Assembly: GCF_035621455.1 (NCBI RefSeq)
Contig: NZ_CP141822.1
Location: 2,170,001 to 2,234,000, forward strand
Direction: 5' to 3'
DNA length: 64,000 nucleotides
From: Vibrio natriegens NBRC 15636 = ATCC 14048 = DSM 759
GTDB taxonomy: Bacteria; Pseudomonadota; Gammaproteobacteria; Enterobacterales; Vibrionaceae
Position 1 is the first letter of the stretch. Each line of letters starts with the position of its first letter. The translations under genes and the position numbers were made by a program. Below are positions 51,799 to 59,737 of this stretch, in pieces. The notes beneath the pieces were generated by a model. That model had not been told where the DNA came from and made no database searches. It was given only the letters and a program-made list of their open reading frames with translations.

Positions 51799-52339
51799 AG
51801 CGCCAGCGTTTTAAGGTCCATTTTTAAAAATTGCAGTGATTGTGCCTTTTTCCCGAGAAATCTCAAGAAATATACCCAAATGACTTCCAGCCCCTGTCGA
51901 AGGAGAGCGTAAGTTTGTCGCAGCTCATCAATGGATAGTTACGCGGTAAAACATTTTTGCATAGAAACGTTCCAGTCTCGCAAATACCTCTAACTAGGTT
52001 GAGCATTATCATCAACATTTATAGGAATCAGGTTGAGTATTTGTTTGTCGCTGTTGACCACCCGTGGTCTTATTTACCATTGCCCGAATAAACTTAACTC
52101 CCCGATAAACGGGCAAAAATAGATAATGATGGGCAATGGCAAATGGGCCTATCTGACTTTTTTTGAGAGAGTACTCGCAGAACATCTGTCGCTCCACCAC
52201 ATATTAATCAGACTCGAATAAATTAGTTGAAACATCGTTTCGGAATGTTTGTTTAAGCATCGTTGCTAACCCGTTCCTTGGCGAACACGGATAACCCGTG
52301 ACTGTTCTTTCGACGTGAAATAAATAATAAAGGTGCCCT
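51799..52339. other. Intergenic region between pdxB and the accessory island
   Basis: 541 bp without a credible gene. It holds the pdxB promoter region, a 9-bp inverted repeat CCATTGCCC (52077-52085) / GGGCAATGG (52131-52139) enclosing a smaller CCCG/CGGG stem, and an operator-like site at 52228-52242 (listed separately). A 62-codon minus-strand frame in it looks like chance. Confidence 0.6.
52228..52242. promoter_or_regulatory. Candidate operator 1 of the FucR-like regulator
   Basis: TGAAA-CATCG-TTTCG, sharing 13 of its first 14 bases with the site before the DeoR-type gene at 57389 (TGAAACATCATTTCA). It lies about 100 bp upstream of the binding-protein gene. Assignment is by shared sequence only. 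Confidence 0.5.
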
Positions 52340-54262
52340 GTGAAAAATACTGCCCTACCCCTTTTTGTTACCCAAGTTGCAGCAAGTGTTGCGCTTGCAA
52401 TCTCCTTTTCCAGTCAAGCGGCCACATACAATGAAGCGCCACAATTAGCTGAATTAGTTAACTCCGGAACGCTGCCTGCAGTGGAAAAACGCCTACCGGA
52501 AAACCCGTTGGTCGTTGAACCGATTGAATCTATCGGCCAATACGGTGGAGAGTTACGACTGCTGGGTCTGAAGAAAGACAATGGCCATCGTATGCGTATG
52601 CTTAAATACGACAACCTGTTCAACTTCAACCGCACTTACACCGGCATTGAACCAAACTTAGCCACTGGCTACACGGTCAACAAAGATTTGACCGAATACA
52701 CCATTACCCTGCGCAAAGGTATGAAGTGGTCTGACGGTCACCCATTTACCGCTGAAGACATCGCATTTTATATCGATCTGATGAACCGTGACGACTGGTC
52801 TGGTAACCGTCCGTTTTTTGCCCGTAATGTAGGCGACGCCAAAGCAGAAGTGATCAACACCAACACGATTAAGTTCACTCTGTCGAAACCAGACGGTATG
52901 TTCATCCGTAAGCTGGCCAACACCGACGGCTCCAACATCGTTCAGTTCCCTAAACATTATTGCCAACAGTTCCTGCCTGAATTCAACAATAACGCCGAAG
53001 CAAACGCCAAAGCAGCGGGATTTGATAGCTGGCAGCAGTACTTCCAGACCAAGTGCCGCGCTCACTACTTCTTTGAGCACTACACCAACCCTGAGCGCCC
53101 AACCGTTAACGCCTGGAAAGTGAAAGTTCCGCCAGGTCCAAAAACACAGTATGCCGTATGGGAGCGAAATCCTTACTACTGGATGGTAGATACAGCGGGC
53201 AACCAACTGCCTTATCTGGATAGTATTTATTTCTCCTATTCTGAGAATAAAGAAGAAATGGTGTTGCGCGCTGCTGCAGGTGAGACTGATTTCCAAACCC
53301 GCCATATCGGCCTGAGCACCTATCGCCCTATGTTGATGGATAATCAAGAAAAAGGTGGCTACAAATACGACTTCCGTCCTAGCACTAGGATGAACGCTTT
53401 AGTCTTACCTCTTAACCAAACTCATAGAGATCCGATTAAACGAGAGCTATTTAGCAATAAAGATTTCCGTATTGCCCTGTCTCATGCCATCGATCGTGAT
53501 GGGATCAGTGAAACCATTTACTCAGGTGTAGTAAAGGCTTATCAGGCGGCACCAGCCGAAGGCTCTGCTTTCTACGATGAAGAGTTCGCAACGCAATTTA
53601 CCAAGTATGACCCAGATAAAGCCAATAAGATGCTGGACGCCATCGGTTTGAACAAACGTGACGAACAAGGCTATCGTTTGGATAAAACTGGTGAACGTCT
53701 GCGTATTGAAGCCTTGATGGATCAATCTCACGTAGGCGAGCGCACCGACATCCTTGAGTTAGTTAAAAATGACTGGCGAGAAGTGGGTATATTTTTAGAT
53801 ATTCGCATTGTTGAAGGTTCATTTATGCAGACACAGCGCCTCGACAACAACTTCGATTTACTACCGCCTCCAGGCGATGGTGGTATCGGTGTACTGGACT
53901 CTTTCGCCGCTTATGCAGTGCAAAACCCAGCGTCTATCTGGGGCATTGGTTACTACTACTGGATGTCAGACAAAAACCACGCAACAGCAGTTGAGCCACC
54001 GGCGCATGTGAAAAAGCAAATCGAGCTGTATCGCAAAATGGGGGAAACCGCATCTCAGGAAGAGCAAAACAAACTGATGAAAGAAATCCTCCAGATCTCC
54101 AAAGAACACTTCTACACCATCGGTACAGTGTCATCTTTGGATGAGGGTGTGGTCATCAAGCATGGCGTACATAATGCCGATACACAAGTACCAGACTCTT
54201 ATTCCATCGCTTCTCCAGGCCCAATGCGCACCGCGCAACTGTGGAAAGAAGCCGATAAGTAG
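52340..54262 (+). CDS. Family 5 ABC solute-binding protein (peptide/oligosaccharide type)
   Basis: 640-residue periplasmic binding protein (signal peptide about 1-27, ends FSSQAA). Family 5 blocks are LRKGMKWSDGHPFTAEDIAFYIDLM, YAVWERNPYYW, NKDFRIALSHAIDRDGI and LRIEALMDQS. Length above 600 and the aromatic-rich pocket region resemble oligosaccharide-binding members as much as peptide-binding ones. The start is a GTG at 52340 with AAGGTG upstream. No permease or ATPase gene is adjacent, so its partners must be elsewhere. It shares a candidate operator with the fucosidase genes, which suggests a glycan ligand (inference). Confidence 0.88.
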   Translation: MKNTALPLFVTQVAASVALAISFSSQAATYNEAPQLAELVNSGTLPAVEKRLPENPLVVEPIESIGQYGGELRLLGLKKDNGHRMRMLKYDNLFNFNRTYTGIEPNLATGYTVNKDLTEYTITLRKGMKWSDGHPFTAEDIAFYIDLMNRDDWSGNRPFFARNVGDAKAEVINTNTIKFTLSKPDGMFIRKLANTDGSNIVQFPKHYCQQFLPEFNNNAEANAKAAGFDSWQQYFQTKCRAHYFFEHYTNPERPTVNAWKVKVPPGPKTQYAVWERNPYYWMVDTAGNQLPYLDSIYFSYSENKEEMVLRAAAGETDFQTRHIGLSTYRPMLMDNQEKGGYKYDFRPSTRMNALVLPLNQTHRDPIKRELFSNKDFRIALSHAIDRDGISETIYSGVVKAYQAAPAEGSAFYDEEFATQFTKYDPDKANKMLDAIGLNKRDEQGYRLDKTGERLRIEALMDQSHVGERTDILELVKNDWREVGIFLDIRIVEGSFMQTQRLDNNFDLLPPPGDGGIGVLDSFAAYAVQNPASIWGIGYYYWMSDKNHATAVEPPAHVKKQIELYRKMGETASQEEQNKLMKEILQISKEHFYTIGTVSSLDEGVVIKHGVHNADTQVPDSYSIASPGPMRTAQLWKEADK

Positions 54263-54333
54263 ATTGGCAGCAATGCCTAATGCAGTTCAGTTACCAACCG
54301 AAATGAGGTCTTAACCGATCTGCTAAGCGCTTC

Positions 54334-54374
54334 AAAATCCCGTGTCAATTTAGATTGTCGCGGGATTTTTTATA
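54334..54374 (+). terminator. Terminator after the binding-protein gene
   Basis: AAAATCCCG (54334-54342) and CGGGATTTT (54361-54369) with an 18-base loop and T-rich tail. Confidence 0.75.
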
Positions 54375-54565
54375 ACATTTTTCGAAGTACTTACACGCAC
54401 CTCACTTAATCGTCTCACCAATGCAATTTGAACAGCTGCCAGCTCGTTATATCAAGGATTAAACCACCTCGCCAGTCGGTCTATATCTTACCGAAAAGAC
54501 AAAACAGAATAAGGGAAGAGCGAAACTAGGTGCAAAACATTCAGCCACTTGCTCAGGGGAATATA

Positions 54566-54661
54566 GTGTCTAAACGAATAATGTCTAAACGAATAGTGCG
54601 TAAGCGAAGTTCGCTTTGGTTAGCAAAACTCTATGATTCGTTTATGAGGAGAGATCGGTAG
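54566..54661 (+). CDS. Possible 31-residue basic peptide
   Basis: A GTG start 6 bp after AGGGGA opens a frame reading VSKRIMSKRIVRKRSSLW, LAKLYDSFMRRDR, then TAG. The peptide is strongly basic and contains SKRIM/SKRIV repeats from a 15-bp duplication (54567-54580 and 54582-54595, TGTCTAAACGAATA in both). I recognise no family. It may be a real small protein, a remnant, or chance; it lies in the otherwise gene-free stretch 54375-54930. Confidence 0.25.
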   Translation: MSKRIMSKRIVRKRSSLWLAKLYDSFMRRDR

Positions 54662-54711
54662 TTGGATGTTGGAAGAGACTGCAATCACATCGCGATGCGA
54701 ATTAGTATAAA

Positions 54712-54746
54712 GGCGGTGCTCATTGTGATTTACAACGAACACCGCC
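54712..54746. other. Two-stage hairpin in intergenic DNA
   Basis: GGCGGTG (54712-54718) pairs with CACCGCC (54740-54746); inside, TTGT pairs with ACAA around GATTT, with symmetric four-base internal loops. No T-tract follows. The 550-bp region around it holds no other clear feature apart from the possible small ORF. Confidence 0.4.
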
Positions 54747-54930
54747 CCAAGTTTTGCAACAAAAGCCGACGACAATTAACTGCTCTGGGTAACGGTTTAA
54801 CTTTCACTAGCTCAGACCTGCAAGGTCAACTGTCAAACTTTTACCTATACCTATAAAGTCAATAGGCAACAAGGCTTTACCCATAGCCTTGTTATAAAAA
54901 CCCACCAGCTATTAAGTAGCAACCCTATGA

Positions 54931-56244
54931 TTACTTAAGTAGAACTTCAACAACGGTATCCTTTTCTTCAGGCAATGGATATCCGGCGGTTACTTTCTTA
55001 TCGAAAAAGAAAAATGCATTTTCATTGTACTCATGCAGGTTCCAAAAAAAGCTCTCTTCTATCTCTGAACCATCTTTAAGCAATCTCATTCGGTCAATTT
55101 TATTTGCCATATTAGGTAAACATACCGCACCAATTTGTTCTTCCATCACATGGGCGTATAACTTATTGCCTTTTCTTGTGAAGCGTCCCCATTCCGGCTT
55201 TGGTAGCTCTGCATAGCCACACCCATAGATACTTTCACCATTGTCAGCTAACCATTCGCCCACTTCCTCTAAAATCGCTACGGACTTCTTCGGGATTCTT
55301 CCTTTGGCATCTGGCCCTACATTTAAAATCAAATTACCATTTTTGCTGACACATTCGACCAATGTACGCACAACTAACTTAGCTGATTTATAGTGATTGT
55401 CATGTGCATGATACCCCCAATGCCTATTAAGAGTTATGCACGCTTCCCATGGTATATGATTCCCTGCTTCATCTCTTATTCCTTCTGGTGGAATCATTTG
55501 TTCTGGCGAATCGAAATCTCCTGAGTACGGGGTTGGATTAAGAGTTCTTATTGAACCTGCCGTTTCTCCACTGCCTTCCAATCGGTTGTCAATAACCACA
55601 TGTGGCTGAAGCTTTCTCACCATCTCAATGAGCTTTGATGCTTTCCATTTCTCACCATTCATATCATCATATGAAAAATCAAACCACATAATATCTAGAT
55701 GACCATAGTTGGTGAGAAGCTCTTCTATCTGATTGTGCATATACCCTAGGTAATTATCAAAATCATGGTCCGTACCTTTATAATCTTCACACTGTCTCAT
55801 TGGATGATGTGTATCTCCAAAATGTGGATAATCCGGGTGTCGCCAGTCTATAAGTGAAAAATACAACCCAACTTTGATACCTTCATCTCTGAAAGCTTGT
55901 AAGAACTCTTGAACCAAATCTCTTTTACAAGGTGTGTTGGTAGATTTGAAATCAGTATATTTAGAATCATATAGACAAAAGCCATCATGATGCTTAGCCG
56001 TTAATACGGCGTATTTCATGCCTGCTTTTTTTGCTAACTTTGCCCATTCTTTAGGGTTGTATTCCTTGGCATCAAACTCATCGAAATATTTATCGTAGTC
56101 CTCTTTTGGCATGTGCTCATTACTTCTTACCCACTCACCTCTTGCTGGAATCGCATAGAGCCCCCAATGAATAAACATCCCGAATCTCGCCTCGCAGTAC
56201 CACTGCGTGCGCTCGGTTCTTTCTTTTATAACTAAATTTTCCAT
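54931..56244 (-). CDS. GH29 alpha-L-fucosidase, cytosolic type, possibly foreign
   Basis: 437-residue glycoside hydrolase family 29 enzyme. Family landmarks are RFGMFIHWGLYAIPARGEW, LTAKHHDGFCLYDS, VGLYFSLIDWRHPDYP and the nucleophile aspartate D189 in IMWFDFSYDD. The tail NGNLILNVGPDAKGRIP is also diagnostic. There is no signal peptide, so it should act on imported fucosyl-oligosaccharides. It is AT-richer than its neighbours (many AAA, GAA, TTT, AGA/ATA-like codons). The protein looks like Firmicutes/gut-type GH29 enzymes, which suggests transfer. It is downstream of the DeoR-type gene on the same strand, separated by decayed sequence. Confidence 0.9.
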   Translation of the reverse strand: MENLVIKERTERTQWYCEARFGMFIHWGLYAIPARGEWVRSNEHMPKEDYDKYFDEFDAKEYNPKEWAKLAKKAGMKYAVLTAKHHDGFCLYDSKYTDFKSTNTPCKRDLVQEFLQAFRDEGIKVGLYFSLIDWRHPDYPHFGDTHHPMRQCEDYKGTDHDFDNYLGYMHNQIEELLTNYGHLDIMWFDFSYDDMNGEKWKASKLIEMVRKLQPHVVIDNRLEGSGETAGSIRTLNPTPYSGDFDSPEQMIPPEGIRDEAGNHIPWEACITLNRHWGYHAHDNHYKSAKLVVRTLVECVSKNGNLILNVGPDAKGRIPKKSVAILEEVGEWLADNGESIYGCGYAELPKPEWGRFTRKGNKLYAHVMEEQIGAVCLPNMANKIDRMRLLKDGSEIEESFFWNLHEYNENAFFFFDKKVTAGYPLPEEKDTVVEVLLK

Positions 56245-56250
56245 AAGTAT

Positions 56251-56435
56251 TTACCTAATTACTTTTCTATAGCGATATATCGTTTTATTCGCGGCAAAAC
56301 AAACACCTGCGCTTAATGCGCCAAAGGCTGCATAAGGTATGCGAGGAATATCGTTGCCGGATCTGGCAGCGATCACGTAATGAATGACGGGAAAGTCCTT
56401 GTTCAGAGTGGAAATAGCGGCACAGTGGATGACAT
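56251..56435 (-). pseudogene. Decayed ORF, possibly a permease remnant
   Basis: GGAGGTG precedes an ATG at 56435, but its frame stops after ten codons (MSSTVPLFPL). A second frame in the same stretch reads ARSGNDIPRIPYAAFGALSA then GVCFAANKTIYRYRKVIR. It ends at 56251, with a hydrophobic tail and basic end like the last helix of a sugar/fucose permease. This fits a gene with an internal deletion or frameshift. The identity is a guess; the good start site followed by an immediate stop is what is seen. Confidence 0.3.
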
Positions 56436-56437
56436 GG

Positions 56438-56569
56438 TTACACCTCCGGCAATTCACCTTCAGATAGGTAAGACTTGCCGCATATATTAGCTACTGCTAA
56501 ACCGGCGCAAGCAAAACGTAACAACTTGGATTCAACGTTTTCAGTAACGGAGATATCGTCCGTTTCGTT
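56438..56569 (-). pseudogene. Fragment resembling the C-terminus of a PfkB-type sugar kinase
   Basis: An open stretch without start codon reads [20 protein letters not shown] then [10 protein letters not shown] and TAA at 56438-56440. The [10 protein letters not shown](x)-GxxxSLPxxxEV pattern recalls the end of PfkB-family kinases. A TAG closes it upstream at 56570-56572, only about 50 bp after the DeoR-type gene. Its stop overlaps the SD of the following decayed ORF, which looks like operon spacing. Family assignment is tentative. Confidence 0.35.
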
Positions 56570-56617
56570 CTATCTCTTCTTATTTCTGCTTTCTTTATTT
56601 GTTTTATGTCAGCGAGC

Positions 56618-57370
56618 TTATCCATCAATAACCAAAACCTGGTTTTTCTTTAGTCGCTGCCGTAACTTACTGTTTACTCGGCTATCACTGATAAAGATAT
56701 CTATCTCTGTGGCGTCACAAATCTTGATCAGCCCCTTTTTGCCTATTTTGCTCGTATCGGCAAGCAGTACCACCTGAGCCGCACAACCCAGCATGCGGCG
56801 TTTGATAGAGGCATTCAGTTCGTTAGACTCCCAGACGGCTCCGTTTTCATCGACCCCGCTGCAGGACAGTAGAACCACATCCAGATTCAAACGGGACAAC
56901 GCCTGTTCGGCAATGGGGCCGTGAAAGGCAGAGTATTTGACGGAAAAACTGCCTCCAGTCACAATGACGGACACCTGTTCTTTTGTTGTCATACTTTGCA
57001 TTATGCCAGTGGAGTTGGTTACCAAAGTACAAGCTATATCAGGCATCAGCCGGGCAACGTGCAGACAGGTAGAGCTGGCATCCATTCCAATGACGCTTCT
57101 CTCGATAAGGTAGTGCTGTGCATGCTTTGCCATTACATGCTTAGCTTGTGCGTTTAACTTCTGTCGTGAGGAGAATGTCTGGCCTATGTCACGAGTCTGC
57201 AGGCTGACTGCACCACCATGAGTACGACATAACAGGCTGTGTTTTGCTAATGTATTCAGATCGCGGCGTATGGTCTCAACAGAGACGCCATAATCGACAG
57301 CTAACTCCTCAACCTTAACCTCACCTTGCTTTCGGACTTGATCAACAATGTAATTTTGTCTGTTGTTCAT
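56618..57370 (-). CDS. DeoR-family regulator, FucR-like
   Basis: 250-residue DeoR-type sugar regulator. The helix-turn-helix is VEELAVDYGVSVETIRRDLNTL and the sensor domain has GMDASSTCLHVARLMPDI, LSCSGVDENGAVWESNELNA and LLADTSKIGKKG. By eye these blocks match E. coli FucR (ALDASSTCWYLARQLPD; CEGIDSSGALWDSNAINAD), so fuculose-1-phosphate or a related sugar phosphate may be the ligand. It diverges from a GH29 fucosidase gene, and operator-like repeats lie just upstream of its start. Complete, with no frameshift. Confidence 0.87.
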   Translation of the reverse strand: MNNRQNYIVDQVRKQGEVKVEELAVDYGVSVETIRRDLNTLAKHSLLCRTHGGAVSLQTRDIGQTFSSRQKLNAQAKHVMAKHAQHYLIERSVIGMDASSTCLHVARLMPDIACTLVTNSTGIMQSMTTKEQVSVIVTGGSFSVKYSAFHGPIAEQALSRLNLDVVLLSCSGVDENGAVWESNELNASIKRRMLGCAAQVVLLADTSKIGKKGLIKICDATEIDIFISDSRVNSKLRQRLKKNQVLVIDG

Positions 57371-57375
57371 GCTCT

Positions 57376-57403
57376 AAACATCACTTAATGAAACATCATT
57401 TCA
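57376..57403. promoter_or_regulatory. Candidate operator 2 next to the FucR-like gene
   Basis: TGAAA-CATCA-TTTCA (57389-57403) is an inverted repeat. AAACATCA also occurs as a direct repeat at 57376-57383 and 57391-57398, 15 bp apart. It starts 6 bp from the regulator's ATG, a typical place for autoregulation. The rest of the gap 57404-57660 holds no supported gene. Confidence 0.5.
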
Positions 57404-57668
57404 ATAAAGCAAATGTTAAATTGAAAATTGTAGGCACTGCACCCGTTCAAACTGTTTGTGCGATTAATATCACGCAAGTTCGGGCAAAGTGGGCGTTTTG
57501 GTTGAAGGATGACAATGAGTTGATGACCGATTTAAAAAAGGTAACGGTTGAAGCGGGCATTAACGTGCATTAGATAAGAGCGTATTTACATCAACAAACC
57601 AAAGTTAGCGTGAGAAAGCTCGCATCTAACTGCACCTGACTCTGCTGGAACCGATAAAACAATTATTA

Positions 57669-57683
57669 TGAAAAGGTATTTCA
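57669..57683. promoter_or_regulatory. Candidate operator 3 before the second fucosidase gene
   Basis: TGAAA-AGGTA-TTTCA has the same arms and spacing as the other two candidate sites, 20 bp before the ATG at 57704. It overlaps the alternative ATG at 57668, which argues that the later start is used. Confidence 0.45.
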
Positions 57684-57703
57684 TAAAATTAGACAGGTGT
57701 ATC

Positions 57704-59527
57704 ATGACCAAGCCCACAGCAGGTGAACTGACAGGAACAAGCAGCCAGGCTAACAGCCAGTTGGACAATCGCAATGCCTTTACTGGCGTCAGTAAGCAAG
57801 GGCTGAACCGCTGGAAAAAAAATACCTTTGGCATGTTTATCCACTGGGGGCTTTATTGCCACCGGGATCTGGCCGGGTATTATCAGGGACAATACTACGA
57901 CATCATTAGCGAATGGCTGCCCCACTTTGCCCGTATTCCTATGCGGGACTACAAAGAATACGCTTCTGACTTTAACCCTAGCGAATTTGATGCCGACCAG
58001 GTAACGGCGTTAGCCAAATCAGCCGGGATGAATTATATGGTGGTCACAGCTAAGCATCACGACGGGTTTGCCATGTATCACAGCCCATCACATCCTTTCA
58101 ACATCACAGATGCCACACCGTTTCAACGCGATCCAGTCGCGGAACTCAGTCAAAGCTGTCGTCATAAGGACTTGGATTTTGGCCTATATTATTCGCATGT
58201 GATCGACTGGGAGAACGAAAACGCGGTGTCAAAAGCCCCCAATGACTGGGACTTCAACCCAGACCAAGCCAATTATCAGGAATACTGGAATAAGAAGTGC
58301 ATGCCTCAGGTTAATGAGTTGCTTGAGCAGTACGGAGATCTATGTTCGCTGTGGTTTGATATGGGGGGCTTTGATGTACAAGAAGAAGCTGACCACGTAC
58401 GTCGGATCGGCGAACTGATGGCATTAATCCGGAAAAAACAGCCTGATGCGGTGGTTAACAGCCGAGTTACGGCACCGGAGTGTGAGTACCAGTTGGATTG
58501 GGATATCAAAACCGGTCACGACAACTACATGGAGCCACTTTATATCAAGCCATATTACTGGGAAGGCATTGCTACCAGTAATGACAACTGGGGCTATAGC
58601 CGCAATGACAATAATACTAAGTCCAGTAAGGATCTGATAAACCAGCTGTGTTCCGTAGTTAGCCGGGGCGGGAACTTTCTGCTCAATATAACCCTGGATC
58701 ATAACGGGCGTATTCCACAGTCCCTTGTGAGATTACTTAGCGAGATAGGCCAATGGATGCAGGTGAATCAGGAAGCGGTGATCGATACAGAAGCTACCCC
58801 GCTGCAGACCGGTTTCAATTGGGGCGTGGTAACACATAGACCAGCCACCAATAAACTGTATCTGCATGTGCAGCGTCAGCCAGAGCAAAACGTTATCTGC
58901 TTACATAGTCTCAACAATCGAATCAAACAGGTGCGATTGCTTGATCACCAAATCAAAGGCCATGTTTCCTATTTGCAGAAAACACATACCGATACGGGCA
59001 TTACGGCCAGCACCCTCAACCTGCAATTCGAGCACAATTATGATCGGATGCCTCTGGTGATCGAGCTGGAGTATGACGGTGAGCTGGACATCAACCCTAT
59101 CATCCATCAGGACCGACTGGCCAAAGTGCGCCTGGACACGCTCAATATCGCTCACTTTGATCCTGAAAAACTCACTTACCGCTGGACCTTCCAAGTTGAG
59201 CGCCCGGGCCGGTTCGCCTTAGATCTGGTTTCTTTGGAAACCATGCATCATAAAGACCCTCAATGGGTGCACAACGGTAAAACTGGTCGCATAAGCTGTG
59301 CGGATCAGTCCTGGGAGTTTGAGCTAAACCTCGACAAAACAGACGCCAACGATGCCCAGGTACCGTGGAAGAACGTTCACAGTCGCTTGGGCGAGCTGCA
59401 TTTTCCTCAAGCCGGTGAATATACACTGGAGATAAGCGAGTTGCCGCTGGCTATCGATCAGTCTGAAAAATATGGTCAGGATTACATTAATCTTGAATAT
59501 CTGCAGTTGGGCCCTCGCTTGGCGTGA
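57704..59527 (+). CDS. GH29 alpha-L-fucosidase with C-terminal beta domains
   Basis: 607-residue GH29 enzyme. The catalytic barrel shows NTFGMFIHWGLYCHRDLAGYY, VVTAKHHDGFAMYH, FGLYYSHVIDW and the nucleophile aspartate D219 in SLWFDMGGFD. GGNFLLNITLDHNGRIPQS ends the barrel. About 200 further residues (GVVTHRPATNKLYLHVQ onward) look like beta-sandwich domains. There is no signal peptide, so it should be cytosolic. It is only distantly like the other GH29 copy in the window. The ATG at 57704 (ACAGGTG upstream) is preferred over 57668. It diverges from the FucR-like gene. The acid/base residue cannot be assigned by eye. Confidence 0.9.
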   Translation: MTKPTAGELTGTSSQANSQLDNRNAFTGVSKQGLNRWKKNTFGMFIHWGLYCHRDLAGYYQGQYYDIISEWLPHFARIPMRDYKEYASDFNPSEFDADQVTALAKSAGMNYMVVTAKHHDGFAMYHSPSHPFNITDATPFQRDPVAELSQSCRHKDLDFGLYYSHVIDWENENAVSKAPNDWDFNPDQANYQEYWNKKCMPQVNELLEQYGDLCSLWFDMGGFDVQEEADHVRRIGELMALIRKKQPDAVVNSRVTAPECEYQLDWDIKTGHDNYMEPLYIKPYYWEGIATSNDNWGYSRNDNNTKSSKDLINQLCSVVSRGGNFLLNITLDHNGRIPQSLVRLLSEIGQWMQVNQEAVIDTEATPLQTGFNWGVVTHRPATNKLYLHVQRQPEQNVICLHSLNNRIKQVRLLDHQIKGHVSYLQKTHTDTGITASTLNLQFEHNYDRMPLVIELEYDGELDINPIIHQDRLAKVRLDTLNIAHFDPEKLTYRWTFQVERPGRFALDLVSLETMHHKDPQWVHNGKTGRISCADQSWEFELNLDKTDANDAQVPWKNVHSRLGELHFPQAGEYTLEISELPLAIDQSEKYGQDYINLEYLQLGPRLA

Positions 59528-59737
59528 GCCTAGGATTTCTAATATTACCAATCTGGAAAATTAACTGTTCAGGGAACAGGGTTCGATAAACAAACTCTAT
59601 TTGCCATGGATGGCAAATCGAAGCCCCATGGATGGGTTCATGCGTGTTTGTATTCGATGCCTGTTTCTATAATCAAGTATGACCACTTTCTTACTTAGGT
59701 TGGTATAATTCGGTGAGGTGTGACTCTTATTACACAA
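59528..59737. other. Gap after the island with two small hairpin repeats
   Basis: 210 bp of gene-free DNA between the fucosidase gene and the fabB terminator. At 59601-59616 TTGCCA-TGGA-TGGCAA and at 59624-59637 CCCCA-TGGA-TGGGT repeat the same CCATGGATGG core 22 bp apart. No gene or T-tract is visible. Confidence 0.5.

Noticed and set aside
52012..52200. 62-codon minus-strand frame upstream of the binding-protein gene
   Set aside because: No SD or recognisable sequence; the region looks like structured non-coding DNA.
54566..54930. Integron attC-like or superintegron cassette
   Set aside because: Hairpin and repeats were considered, but no core-site pair of the attC type is visible.
57449..57485. 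CRP site before the second fucosidase gene
   Set aside because: GTG and CAC half-sites are present but spaced 10 bp instead of 8, so the match fails.
57388..57573. 61-codon plus-strand frame in the regulator/fucosidase gap
   Set aside because: No SD, unnatural composition, and it covers the operator-like repeats.
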